Below, piece by piece: positions 11,356-24,500 of a DNA stretch of 64,000 bases. Numbering within the stretch: position 1 is the stretch's first letter; every line of letters begins with the position of its first letter. Source of the DNA: Struthio camelus (taxonomy: Eukaryota > Chordata > Aves > Struthioniformes > Struthionidae); the NCBI RefSeq assembly GCF_040807025.1, contig NC_090942.1, positions 206,792,640 to 206,856,639 of the forward strand, given 5' to 3'. A model generated the notes under the pieces. It did not search any database. It saw only the letters and a list, made by a program, of their open reading frames with translations, and was not told the origin of the DNA. The translations under genes were made by a program, and so were the position numbers.

Positions 11356-14300
11356 CCTCTGAGAAAAGTCTACACAACGTGCTAAACATATCTGGTAATC
11401 TCAAAGCCAGCTCTAATATTAAAGTGAAGTAAACAAAACATGCCCCAGTATTTTGATTACCTTTGTGAAGCCATAGTCTTTTCTACAAGGAAAACGCAAA
11501 GACCAAGTAACAGAATTAGAAAGAAACTAGAACAGAAGTCAGAACTTCGGTAACACCTTTCTGCAGGAAATAAAGGCTCGACAAAGTAGTATTTACACGG
11601 GTTATTGCCCAGACATATGAAATTATTCTTAAAAGTACCTTTAAAAAGCTTCAGAGGATCCTCCCTCACATAAGATTATGAACAGACTAGCATGCAAAGT
11701 ATTCACCACAGAAATCACCTAACATGAGGCACAAACACTGTCATGAACATGTCAGATTTTGGCTGTGACAACTCTTTACCTTTCGACTTTTGTTAACTAA
11801 GTAAAAATGTGACCTAAGTATCTGTAATTCACCATGCTGTGATTTCTTCTCCTCTATAAGATGATACTAATGGTCTACAAGAAATCTGGCTGTAGCACAC
11901 ATGTATTTACTTATGCAGGTAAAATTCTGACACAGAAATGCTTTAAAATCCTTAGCGTATGCAAACCAAAACAAGTATTTTTCTTAGAGCAACTTCTAAG
12001 AAAATTCTCCTAAGAAAAGAACTACGAAGTGGAATAGTATGATACAGAAGGGCTGTCAGTAAATTTTAAAAATAGATCCTCTGAAGGAACAAACGTTTTA
12101 CCTGTAAGGCACACGTACAACACAAATAATTTCAGGATTTATGTCTTTATAGATTCAATGAAAAATGATAAGGCCAGGCTCTTAACTCGGACTTAACGCA
12201 CATGTACTATTGCTCCTTATTTAACTCAAAGTAGTACAGGAAAAAGATTTCTTTAGCATATGCCTATGCTGCTTGTAGAAAACTGCCCATCTGATCTGGC
12301 TGCAGTTGTAAACATCCACGTGCTAACAAGCTCCAGAGCAGAAGCCACACAGCTGGGTTTGCACAACAACAATAAGCTTCAGCTAATATAATTCAACACT
12401 GCTTTCCCATGGTTCAGGCTTAACCAAAAAAAAAAAGTTAAACTGTGAGCGGCAATATTAGTTGAGGATTCAACTATGTGGAAAAACCTTACCGAAATGC
12501 TCAAAACTGCTTTTCAAATACTTCATTTTTAAGTCTTACTTACAGCTGCTCAAATATCAGAATTTAGATTCTGATTCCAATAAATCCAGAATACTTAATC
12601 TTGTCCAATTCAGTAGACAAGTGCAATTTTTTTCTTATAATATACACTATGCGCTTGAAAAAAGATATGTATCTTATCACTTATTAAAATTTGGTGAGCA
12701 TCAGGAAATTACATGCTATTTATCTGATTGTTCAGGCATTTCACTAGGTAAGGGATCATCACTGAAACAGGATAAACTCCGTTTTGTGATTTTAGGCATA
12801 CGTAAGAGAAATAAGACATGTTTTCATATGAGATTTGAGAAAAACATGGGATTAGAAGAAGGGAAAAACAGGAAACTTGCTCCACAGATGGCTAATGATT
12901 AATAGGAAAAGATATTTATTCTTATCAACTGCTAAAACTCCCTGAATGACGAGACACTCACCTTTTGCCAGTTTTCTCTAAGAAAAAAAAGTAACGGTGG
13001 TAGGAGAGCTGTAAGAAACCTTATCTGGCATTTTCAAAAAACAAAAATAAACACGAGAAAAATGTTGATTTACATTCTACGAGGAATTCGGAGAGCGGAT
13101 TTCAGTAGATATAAAACTGAGCCTGTGGCACAAAAGGTTCTAAGAGGGCACTGGAGTAGGAGGGGGGTGGATGAGATTTGAGAATTAAAAATCAAATCAA
13201 ATCTGCCTGAGTCAAGAATGACGAAAGGATAAATCTGTAATTTAGTGTTTTCTCACTCTGAAACTCATCCGATCGGTTACCGGAAATAATCTGTCAAAAA
13301 TCTAACAATTTAAACGTTAGGACTATTTCCAAGGGCAGGTATGAGTACTTCTGACTCACCTTTGCCACTTAATTTCCTACCCTACAGTTAATATGCTGCC
13401 CAAACACTTATATGACTTCATTTTCTTTAAGAGAAATTTTGAAATAAAGTAAATTTTAATTTTCTTTTTAATATTCGAGTAGAATAATATTTCCCTCTCT
13501 CATTTATAAATCTATTTTGTCGACATTTTCATAATTTGCTCTTTTTCTCACCTTCACACAAACTGTTGTACATTTTTTCTTTTTTTTTGGTAATCATTAA
13601 TAGATTAAAAATTCCGGAAACATTCTTCTAATTTCATAAACTCCATACTTGAAAAATTATGCGTTTTGTTACAGAGCACAACATCAGCTAGATTTTGAGG
13701 CATTTTTTTGTTTCTATTTTTTTTACACTAAACTTCTTAGTGAAAGAGAGATCCAACAAGAAATCTCTAATAAACTTAACCAAAACTTACTGTAGCTTCT
13801 TTTCATAATGTCCAATCAAATGACAAGGCTATTGGAACAATTTAGTCAAATATCTGACTGCCTAAAGGAATACAAAGATATATATTCAATTGTATTAAAA
13901 CAAAACTGACTGGATGGTTTAGGTGTTTGATGTACCAACTCAAACAGTTCTTTTTCCCTTGAACATGCGGAACTGCTGCCTTCTCAAAACACTCATTAAC
14001 CTGCTTCTTAGGGAAGAGCAACCAAGAGAGAAAAGGTACAGACCAATGTCTCTGATCTGTTTATCCAATTGGTGTCTAAATTTGGAGGATTCATACAATC
14101 CCAGCCTGAGCCCAGTTGATTCTTAGGCAGATATGATTACTAATGTTAATCTAATCAAAGAATAAAGACTGATATCATAGAATAATCAAAGCATAGGTAA
14201 TTAATTTGGTAAATGTGAAAAAAAAATTCCCAACAACCCCCTCCACACCCACAGAGACACATATACACACAGCATACCTGCTAGTGAGACGTGCCTATGT

Positions 14301-15658
14301 TAACAATTGCCTGGGTCTAGCCTGTTCCTTGATCTCCCATATGTTAGTAACAGCCTACCATGTATTAAGCAACTGCAAGCACAGAAATAAGAAAATGTTC
14401 AGCATGAAAGAAGTTAGTTTAAATCCTTGCTGGCACTGGTTTACTCCTACCTCTTTGACTCTGCATAAATAAACCAGAAGTATTCTCACAGCCAGTAACA
14501 GCTGAAAAGAGGTCTGAGAACCTCTTCCTCACTGTCTTTCAGATTTTAATCATCACCTCCTGGTGCTTCCTTTCTATGTAGCTTGCTGCTGGCTGTCCCA
14601 CTGTCCAAACTACACACAGGGTGAGCACAAGTCACCCAAGACAAGGGAATTCCCCCTAGCCCTTCCCTTGGGAAGGATTTCAGACACAATCACGAAGAGC
14701 ATGCAGGATGGGCCAGGACGCTTGCGTGGCCAACACTTAAAGAAAATGCCTTTGGGTTTACCCTTCTGAACAAGGCTGCATTTACAAATTCAAGGTTTTA
14801 CAGCACATATCTAATACTCCTTCTGAATAATCTATCCCAAAAAGTTTACAACGCATGATTTTCTCTTCTCTTTTGTTTGATGGAGATTAACATTTAAAGG
14901 TAACTTCTTACTCAATATATAAACCTTCATCACAGCCCTGGATCTTGCTTGAAAAATGACAGAATAGACAAGCTAACAGAGAACTCCATTCTCGAGATGG
15001 ATCAATCAAAAAGCAAAACTCTGCAAAAAAATGGCTTTTTTAACCTATAATACCTTTTATCTGAAACATCTGAAGATTTTCGCCAAATTACTCAAGCAGA
15101 ACTATGATCCGAATGCACGAACTAAACTCTTTCATAACTTTCCCCGTTACGTTTGCTAGTCATCCCCCACTACCAGATTACTAAAAATTCCACTGCATAT
15201 AAACAAAAGTACAATTCAGAAACACGGTATTAAGAAAATTAAGCCTATTACTTGAAAGAGAATATCAAGAGAAAAAAAAAAATCAGCAAAGGGGAAAGAA
15301 AAAAACAAAAGAGTTAAAGCCAATAAGGCAAAGACGAGATCTGAGAACAGCTCCTTCTCAAGGAGCGTGCGAGGCAGCACAGCTGCGCAGCGCCGCGGAA
15401 GCCACTGAACGTTCGCAGCTGCTAACAGGCAAGGGTAGCAGTAGCTGGAACGTGAACGAATGTTTTGGCTTGACACTCACAAGAGAAGCTAGAGGTTTTA
15501 TCCTTTAGATCAGGATATATATTCATTGTTTTTTCTTTAATCTACAGCCACTTAAGTCTCCCTCCCACACCACGCAAAAAGCAGATTTGGATCTAGAGTG
15601 ATTCATAGAGGAAACAAAATGAAAAATTAGCACAGCTGTGAAAACAATCAATTTCTTT

Positions 15659-15707
15659 TACATATGCGTGTGCACGCGCGCGCGCACACACACACACACA
15701 CGTGTAT
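15659..15707. repeat. 49-bp alternating pyrimidine-purine tract, (CG)n(CA)n microsatellite
   Basis: From 15659 to 15707 every base alternates pyrimidine and purine. The tract has a TG/CG-rich start, a (CG)-repeat centre at about 15674-15685, a (CA)n block to about 15701, and a CGTGTAT end. This is the classic composition for left-handed Z-DNA potential. It sits in intron 2 of AASDHPPT. Function is not implied by sequence alone. Confidence 0.9.
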
Positions 15708-18700
15708 CCTGGTAATAAAATTTAAAGCGTATTAAATCCTTAAAAATATAACCTGTAAGTAATTTTTCAAAAATTCTCTATTCTATTTCCATTTTTTAAA
15801 AGTCTACTACAAAAGTTAGTTTCCTTACTACATTAAAAATATGTGATATCCTGGGAACTTCAGGAAGAGTGAGGAGAAGAAAAGAGTGCGTGATAATAGA
15901 AAAGAGTCCAAAATGAAAGCTCGAAAATAAACAAGTTATATAGCTATAGATAAGTGTGTGTATATATACATATGTACACACTTTTTTTTAAGATATTCTA
16001 TTTACATGTAGAGACAAAATAGTATCTATTTCACACCAAGACATCTGGGCATTTTATTAATATTTCATAAAGACTAGGCCAAAAATCTGCTTTGCATTTT
16101 CCCTGTAGGACAGCAGAAACCCAGACCAGCTATAAAAGAGTAATTTTAAAAAGCTGTAGGAGACTGTGAAAAACAAGAAAACATGCTTTACTCCCTAGTC
16201 CTATTTGATAAAACGCTTTAGAAACAGTAGATAAATGCAGGGTAATTTTTTTGTTCCATTTTTCTACCTGATAAAAAAGCCTAGCAAGCTGCATTTATAG
16301 AAAAATAAAAGACAACCAAATTTAAGATCTATGTAAATTATGATGCTACCAAGAGTAGAGAATACTATCCATAAAACTAATAAGAGAAATCCTCAGACTG
16401 GTTTTTTATGTTTACACTGCAAGAACCACCAGCTCAATCATAAATTACTTTAGCTACTACAATGCACACTTATAAGGGTAGTAACTAAAATTTGAGTCCC
16501 ATAGTGCCTGAGGTTATTAAAACAGTGATATACCTCCCCCAAAATCCTGAGAAGATTACATGACACACTTTCCTCAATTCAGTTTACAGTCTTCCAATTA
16601 TCTTGTTTTGGTCAGATATAAGCTACATCGCTCATATCATGGTCTATATTTAAAACTGTGGAAGATGGAGGCTAAAAGCTACTATTGTCAGCTCACAGAT
16701 CATCTAATCCTGGGAGGAGGAAAAAAAAAAAAAACAGAATAGAATTTGATATCTTAACTGCCTTCAACTACATGAAAGGAACTGATTAGTGATCAAGAAC
16801 TAACATCTACTCAACACATACTAATTCACTTTCAGATGGCAGGTGGGCCAAAGACAATGTGAAATATACTGGCTAGCAAAATAAGGGACTGAAGTGTGAA
16901 AGAGTCAATGCCCTTAATAATGTGCAATACAAGCTATCTATAAATCCTGCGAACTAATCAACTGTACAGGAGGAATACCTTATGAGTCATTAAGTGTCAG
17001 CCATCCTTTTAGTGTCAGAAACAACCCATATTCGACCACGTTTTGCTACCTCTAAAGGAAATCAATGAAAATCAATATAGGAAAAAACATTCCTCCTGCA
17101 ACAGATGCTCAAGTCCTAATTGTTTATTAATACAAACTAATCCTTATATAGATGTTTACAAACTGACAACATAGGACAAATAACTACCTAGATAAATGAC
17201 AAACTTGGAAGAATCAGACAGAAAATTAACAAAGCGTGTCTTTTAAATCTATTAAAGCTTGCACAGCTTTAGTGTGAATTGGAAATTGGATTTGCATTCT
17301 GTGACCCCACCACTTCCTGCCATTATCCTGCAGTTCTCCCAGTGATTTGTATGTTAAACATCCATTCTTGTCTTGCAGCTGCTGATGATATGTTTTATCT
17401 TCATGTATCTCAGCAAAGCAGCATTAACTTTAGAAAAGGTTAGAAACCTTGAGGTTGCCTCCTTTGAATCACTCAATGTTTCCCAGATACTAAAAACAGA
17501 AAAATCATTAAAAAGACTGACATTAATTGATAATGTTTAATTTTTCATCTGCAGTTAGGACTGTTAAATCCTTACAATATTAGAGATTAAGGTTTGAACA
17601 GCAGTAATGCTAGGGTCTAACAGTAGTAATCAATCTTTAAGTAAGTTGACCTGATAGCCAATGTTAAATAAAAGTAAGGAATCCTAATGGATTAACTAGT
17701 TCTACCTCCAAAACAACACTAGAGCAATAGCAATTTTGACAAAGATGTTGCCCAGTTGAAAAATTGAAAGAAAGTCACAAGCTAATAACTTGATACAATG
17801 TCACACCTGATTTTTCATAAATTCAGATAGAAGGTATATAGTCTGCAACAGGTATAAGCTTTTTGCCATTAGTTCTTAACATATCAAATTTAAAAATGCC
17901 AGGTCGTCTAAATTTTCAGTTGCAGTTCAACATACTTCTACATGTTCTTTCTATGCCAAACATCTATCTGCAATATATACTTGCTGAAGAGCTTACTTAT
18001 GTAATCATACCTATGTGTAAATGCATGGTTTTAGTTTGCTTTTAAGTAGAGAAAATAAAAACAGTTATAACACACGGGTCTTTATTCCTTCAGATGAATC
18101 AGGAACCCAATGTTCTTTTCATAAAATTTATGACTAAACAGTAACAGAAAAAAAACCAAAAAGGAGCAATAATAAAACAGGAAATCCTTAACTTGTCTAC
18201 TTAAGTGGTTGAACCTTTTATTCGCTTAAGCTTTCTCCAAGTGCTTGTAGGACCACATCTAGCACAGCTCCAGGTAGCCCTAGTACTTTAGCAAAAAGGT
18301 AGCTTTTCCCATGAAAATTACATTTTAATCAGTTTTGCACTGAAAAAAAGTTATCAATCACTTAACGCAATCTTCCCGTTTTTTTCAGAACAGAAAGAGC
18401 TTTGCTGGCTTTCAAAACTTGTAAAGTAACTGTAAGCATCATACTAAAAATACTGCCCCCAAAGTCTAAATAAACACAAAAGTAGACCTTCTTTTATAAA
18501 GATATTATAGTTGTGACTGGTGAGTACACAACTACAGATGCAAAAAATGACAAATATCCTGAGGTTTCTTTAAGAGGGATGTTGCTAGCAAACGTATTTG
18601 CCTGCCTTACACTACAATAGTACTATCGTGCAACCAGAATGTCTCAAACATTTTATTACATCTAAAGATACAGTGTACTAAGGGGCCCTTCTACATATGC

Positions 18701-19493
18701 AGAAAGATAATGCTGGCTGAACACTTTGTCAATTATGCTTGCCTTAAAAATGAGCATTTTAAAGAAAAGCTTTCACTTAACAGCACCTCCTATTCTCAGA
18801 AAAAAGCCAAGCAAGATCTAACGTATCTCAGAAGAACACTGCCATGAGAACCATCCAATGCTGAAACTGGATCAGCTCCTACTTTCAATAAAGAGAAATT
18901 AAATGAACTCTCACACTATACAATATATATAGTGCTGCTGTGAGATAGAAATTCCACCAAGATAGGGATACAAATGAGTTTTGTCTTTGCATTGAATCCG
19001 ATATACTAGTAAACAGCATCATCTCAAAGGTATCTGCAGAGGTTTCTACTGAACCAAAAATACTGAGATGATACTAGCAGGAAAGGGGAGGTACTCTGGT
19101 GGAAGTATGATTACTGGGAGAGTAATCCTATCTCCAGAAAACTAGTATCACTAGAGAACATGGGGATGCATTGGGTTCTCCTTGGTACTTGGAATACAAA
19201 TGCTATGTTAGGAAGGAAAAAAAAATAAAAAAGGAAGGGGAAAAAAAGAACACTCCCAGTACCTAAGTCATCTTCCATGTGAATCTGACTACGTGATTCA
19301 CACTTCCTCTTTTCCACAGAACACCTCTTTGATCTTATTACTGCATTTTTTTTTTCTTATGAAGCCTTGGGACTATACACCGCATAGGCTGACTCAGATT
19401 GAGCTAGTTCATATGAAAGAGTCCAATAAAGGATTTCTGCTCTAAGTTCAAAGTTCTGGTGCTCACATTGAGACACACGCCCTCGGACTATGT

Positions 19494-21583
19494 CACAGAA
19501 TCAAAGAATGGCCAAGGTTGGAAGGGACCTCTGGAGATCATCTAGTCCAACCTCCCTGCTCAAGCAGGGTCACCTAGAGCACATTGCCCAGGATCACGTC
19601 CAGGCGGGTTTGGAATATCTCCAGGGAAGGAGACTCCACAGCCTCTCCGGGCAACCTGTTCCAATGCTCAGTCACCCTCACAGTCAAGAAGTTTTTTCTC
19701 AGGTTTAGGTGGAACTTCCTGTGGTTCAGTTTCTGCCCGTTGCCTCTTGTCCTGTTGCTGGGCACCACGGAGAAGAGGCTGGCCTCATCCTCTTGATACC
19801 CTCCCTTTAGATATTTGCTACACATTGACGAGATTGCCTCTCAGTCTTCTCTTCTCCAGACTGAACAGGCCCAGCTCTCTCAGACTTTCCTCATCTGAGA
19901 GAGGCTCCAGTTCCCTCATCATCTTTGGAGCCCTCCGCTGGACTCTCTCCAGTAGCGCCATGTCTCTCTTGCACTGGGGGGCCCAGAACTGGACATAGCA
20001 CTCCAGATGTGGCCTCCCCAGGGCTGAGTAGAAGGGGAGGATCCCCTCCCTCCACCTGCTGGCAACACTCTGCCTAACACACCCCAGGAGACCTTTGGCC
20101 TTCTTGGACTCAAGGGCACATTGCTGCCTCATGGGCAACTTGTCGTCCACCAGCACTCCCAGGTCCTTCTCTGCAGAGCTGCTTTCCAGCAGGTCAACCC
20201 CCAGCCTGTACTGCTGCATGGAGTTATTCCTCCCCAGGGGCAGGACCCTGCACTTGCCTCTGTTGAACTTCAGGAGGTTCCTCTCCACCCAGCTCTCCAG
20301 CCTGTCCAGGTCCCTCTGAAGGGCAGCACAGCCTTGTGGTGTGTCAGCCACTCCTCCCAGTTTCGTATCATCAGCAGACTTGCTGAGGGTGCACTCTGTC
20401 CCTTCCTCCAGGTCATCGATGAATACGTTGAACAAGAGTGGACCCAGGACTGACCCCTGGGGGACACCGCTAACTACAGGCCTCCAACTAGACTCTGCAC
20501 CACTGACCACAACCCTCTGAGCTCGACCATCCAGCCAGTTCTCAAGCCACCTCACCGTCCACTCATCCAACCCACACTTCCTGAGTTTACCTAGGAGGAT
20601 GGGATGGGAGACAGTGTCCAAAGCCTTGCTGAAGTCCTGACGGACAACATCCACTGATCTCCCCTCATCTACCCAGCCACTCACTCCATCAGAGAAGGCT
20701 ATCCAGGTTGGTCAAGCATGATTTCCCTTTGGGGAATCCGTGCTGACTACTCCGGATCACCTTCTTGTCCTCCACATGCTTAGTGAGGACCTCCAGGAGG
20801 AGCTGCTCCATCAGCTTTCCAGGGATGGAGGTGAGGCTGACAGGCCTCCTGGGTCCCTCCGTGGCTCCTCCTTCTTGCCCTTTTGGAAGACTAGGGTGAC
20901 ATTGGCTTTCTTCCAGTCCTCAGGCACCTCTCCTGATCTCCAGGACCTTTCAGAGATGATGGAGAGTGGTCTAGCGATACCATCCGCCAGCTCCCTCAGC
21001 ACTCGTGGATGCATCCCATCGGAGCCCATGGACTTGTGGATGTCAAGTTTGGACAAATGATCTTTAACCTGATCCTCCTCCACCAAGGGAGAGTCTTCCT
21101 TTCTCCAGCCTTCCTCTCTTGTCTCCAAGGTCTGGAATTCCTGAGGACTGGCCTTAGCAGTGAAGACTGAAGCAAAGGCAGCATTCAATAACTCTGCCTT
21201 CTCTGTATCCTTCGTCACCAGGGCACCCGCCCCACTCAGCTGCGGGCCCACGTTTTCCCTAGTCTTCCTTTTGCTGTTGATGTATTTGAAGAAGCCCTTC
21301 TTGTTGTCCTTGACATCCCTTGCCAGATTTAATTCCAACGGGGCCTTAGCCTTCCTTGTCGCATCCCTGCACACTCTGACAATGTCCCTGTATTCCTCCC
21401 AAGTGGCCTGTCCCCTTTGCCACATTCTGTAGACTTCCTTCTTCTGCTGGAGTTTTGCCAGGAGTTCCTTGTTCCTCCAGGCAGGTCTCCTGCCTGCTTT
21501 GCTGGACTTCTTCCTCAGAGGGATGCACCTGTCTTGAGCCTGGTGGAGGTGACACTTGAATATTAACTTGAATATTAACCAGG
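19494..21583 (-). mobile_element. CR1 LINE copy A, 5'-truncated (about 2.1 kb)
   Basis: A CR1 in minus orientation, sense with AASDHPPT. Its 3' end, 'cacagaatcaaagaatggcc' read on the plus strand, lies at 19494. It covers the 3' two-thirds of ORF2, from the linker downstream of the endonuclease through the reverse transcriptase to the C-terminal domain and 3' UTR. The 5' end is placed near 21583 by comparison with copy B at 30434-33840: similarity persists through 'ctggttaatattcaag' (minus strand) and then stops. A 12-bp tandem duplication (cttgaatattaa, 21555-21578) sits inside the element's 5' edge. Strong resemblance to copy B indicates the same subfamily. Confidence 0.95.
19574..21540 (-). 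pseudogene. CR1 copy A ORF2 reverse transcriptase (broken)
   Basis: The frame opens in the pre-RT region (about 21425, starting [17 protein letters not shown]) and runs through the '[10 protein letters not shown]' and '[18 protein letters not shown]' blocks. It goes out of frame after EPRRDPGG, where family members carry NYRPVSL, and stops at 20811. A second open segment (20684 down to 19818) carries the palm motifs: [30 protein letters not shown] and SADDTKLGG, in place of the usual FADD. A third, overlapping frame ends at 19574 in the [14 protein letters not shown]-terminus. The CR1 protein normally performs target-primed reverse transcription. This copy has no endonuclease domain and several frame breaks, so it is dead. 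Confidence 0.93.
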
Positions 21584-24500
21584 TGTCCTTTCACCTCATG
21601 ATACTCTACTACATTAGCAAAACCACTAAACAAAACTCCTTCTGATGTCATAAGTCACAAGTTTACCTGTCCCAGAATATGAATTCCACAGTCAGATGGC
21701 ATAAAAATGTCCATTATCCCTTTTACATGTAGAACAGCCCCACTTCCATGTATACACCCTCCCTTTCCCTCCTCTCCTTTCAAAACGCCGTGCAGAAGAA
21801 AATGTGAGATGACAGGGAGAAGTACTGCTGTTTTAAACTTAGGAAGCAAGCTATCCTATGTTAAAGGAAAAGTAAGCATGTAAGAACCTGCTTAAAGAAA
21901 ACTTTTAAAGACATGTGTTTGGCTTGCCACCAGCTGAAAAACTGGCTCACTTGACAGCTGAAAACCAGCATGTTTTGTTTGGCCTTCTACACGGAGAAGA
22001 GATAGCAGTCAACTTGTCCTTCAGCATGTTGATCCCCATCCCCAGCATCCTTCCCCGCCCCCAAATACACAGATCAATGCCTGCATAGGTCCAGATCAGC
22101 CCCTGCAATACCTGCCTCTTATTGAGCCAACAGTCTGTACAAAGACAGATGAGAGATGAAAATAAAAGTATCATGTGGTAATAGGAGAGCATGGCCCAGC
22201 ACTGAAAAACTGATGAACTTTCTGGAATTGGTTATCAATAACATAAGGGAAAATACTGTCAACTCAGCGGGGTAATACTCTTGTTGACACTATCTCCAAG
22301 AGTTTGCTTTTTTAAATTAATTTTTTTTTTTTACTAGGAAAAAGATCAACATATCTCATAGAATAATAAGAAATTTCAATTGACAGATCTGAAAAATATG
22401 CAGAGCAAATTATTTCATTCATGTGCTACAAGATTGGATATTCTACGCAAATGGACAGATGCCTAGAATACACATACCCACTTGATATAAGGCAAGACAA
22501 GACTAGACAAATACAATACAAATACTAAATATTTGTTGGTCCTAAATTTTCCTGAAAACCTGCTTTGAGAGCAACAACCTGCCATCTTTAGTAAGGAAAT
22601 ATTAAAATATTTGCCTTGTTAAAACTCAAAGTTTCCTTTAAAAGGAAGTATGTCAGGGGACTCAGCTGAAACTGGGTTTTTTTTCATGTTTCTGAGGAAA
22701 GAAGTTAAATATTTATAGAATGTTTTTACTATTTCACAAGTCAGTCTAAAACTTTGAAAGTCTGTCTCCAAAACATTGTCTCTCAACTTTGAAAATAATA
22801 AATCAGTGCTCTGAACTGTAATCCTTGCGCAGACAACCTCCAAAGAAAGCCCTTGACAACACAGAATAAAGATAGCTTCTCTGTTTTCAAACTCTTGCAA
22901 CAAATATAAATTTGTAGAGCTGAAGCCATTGCAAATGGACAGTGTTGCCAAAAATATCCTAAAAAACCAAACTGCTAAAATATACATAATAATTACTTAA
23001 CCTTGGTCCTCCCCTTATATCCTTCTGCTAGACTTTCTTAATTAGGAAAGCCAAAGCTGACTATCATTAGTACGGGTGAGGGGAAATAATTCCTTAGTGT
23101 TGTTACTGGAAAAAAACAAACCAAAAAAAAGGTTTTATTCAATTCTCTGTAGGCTCTCATTTTGCCTTTTTAACTTAATTTCTTGAAAGACCAATTAAGG
23201 AATAAATCAGGCTAATTATAAATTCACTATGTGGAAGGAAACCTCACTAATAACCTAAACAAGCATCCTTATAATTTCTCTTTGTTCTACCTCTTATTTT
23301 TCCTAAAAACTCCTTTTATAATTTTTTTGCTTTATTATTAATCTCTCATTTTAAACATATCCTTTCCCCTAAGTTCTATATTTTTGCAAGAATTTGCCAT
23401 TTTAATTCAAGTGCTTGTGTTATCCTTCAAAAAAATCATCATAAAGAGGGACTAAGATAGTATTTTTAGAAGGAAATAATTTCGTCTCAAAGAAAACATG
23501 TGATCATACTATTCAGTTTTCCTTTCACAATTGGTGCAAACATACCCTTTATCAAATATTAGTGCTTAATCTTTTATTATAATGTGAAAAGGGTTTTTTT
23601 GTTTGTCTTTCAAATATGATATAATTCCAGGTTAAAGTAGTGTTAGAAATGTGAATAAGTAAAATAGAATGATCGAAATTGCAATACAATATGTATTCTT
23701 TATGTGCATGTTTAACATGGCTACTTCTTCCAATCCTTGAACAAAGAAATTCCTCCCTGTTTACTCACTGGAAGGCATATGACCGGTATGATTCTTTTGT
23801 TCAATAAGGACATTTGTTAGCTGTTTTAATAACATGACTGTAAATCTAAAATTGATCTGTTCTCATATTTATAAATTCTGATTTCCTTGACCAATGAAAA
23901 GTAACACTTAACCTAAATCCTCAGTTAATTTCTTCAGCCCAATCGATGCATCTGTCTATCTACAGTTGTAACATTAGTCAGTAATTCTCCACTTATCTCT
24001 TTTAGCAAATGATTACATGCCAGCTGCTGCAACAAGATTCACCGAAGTACAATAGTAAAACCTATAACAATTAAAACCTTGCTTAAGGTAAAGTTAAAAC
24101 ACTGTGAGAAAGTTAAAAGTACTCTCAAGAACAATCTGCTTCGACATTTCTTCCTAAGTCAAGAAATCCCTATGGTAAAAATTGAAAAGCATTAATTAAA
24201 AAAGAATAACAAGTTCAAAAACTTGAACATAGCTGCTAAATAAAGGACTCATGCCACACAGCTTAACCAGGATGTAGGTGTGCCTAATTCTGAACTTAGG
24301 TTATGATTGCCAAAAAAAGAAAAAAAAAAATCAGCATAACGTTTGCAACTGGCTGGAGAGAGCTTTCCTCCACTAGCTAGGCTAAAGTATGGTATTTATC
24401 TTCTTCACAAGGGATTTAGATATTCTGATTCATGTAGGACATACTTCATTTAAAAATCTGTATCCTGTCATTGTGTTATGTCACGTGATGAAATAATGAC

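Noticed and set aside
12462..12902. 146-codon plus-strand open frame in AASDHPPT intron 2
   Set aside because: No recognisable domain, no splice or promoter context, and codon content follows the local AT-rich composition. Treated as a chance ORF.
16670..16715. Possible tiny CR1 piece (cagatcatctaatcctggga)
   Set aside because: Only about a dozen bases resemble the CR1 3' UTR. Too short to support.
22619..22987. 122-codon minus-strand open frame
   Set aside because: No domain, no similarity to known families that I recognise, and it lies in AT-rich intron.
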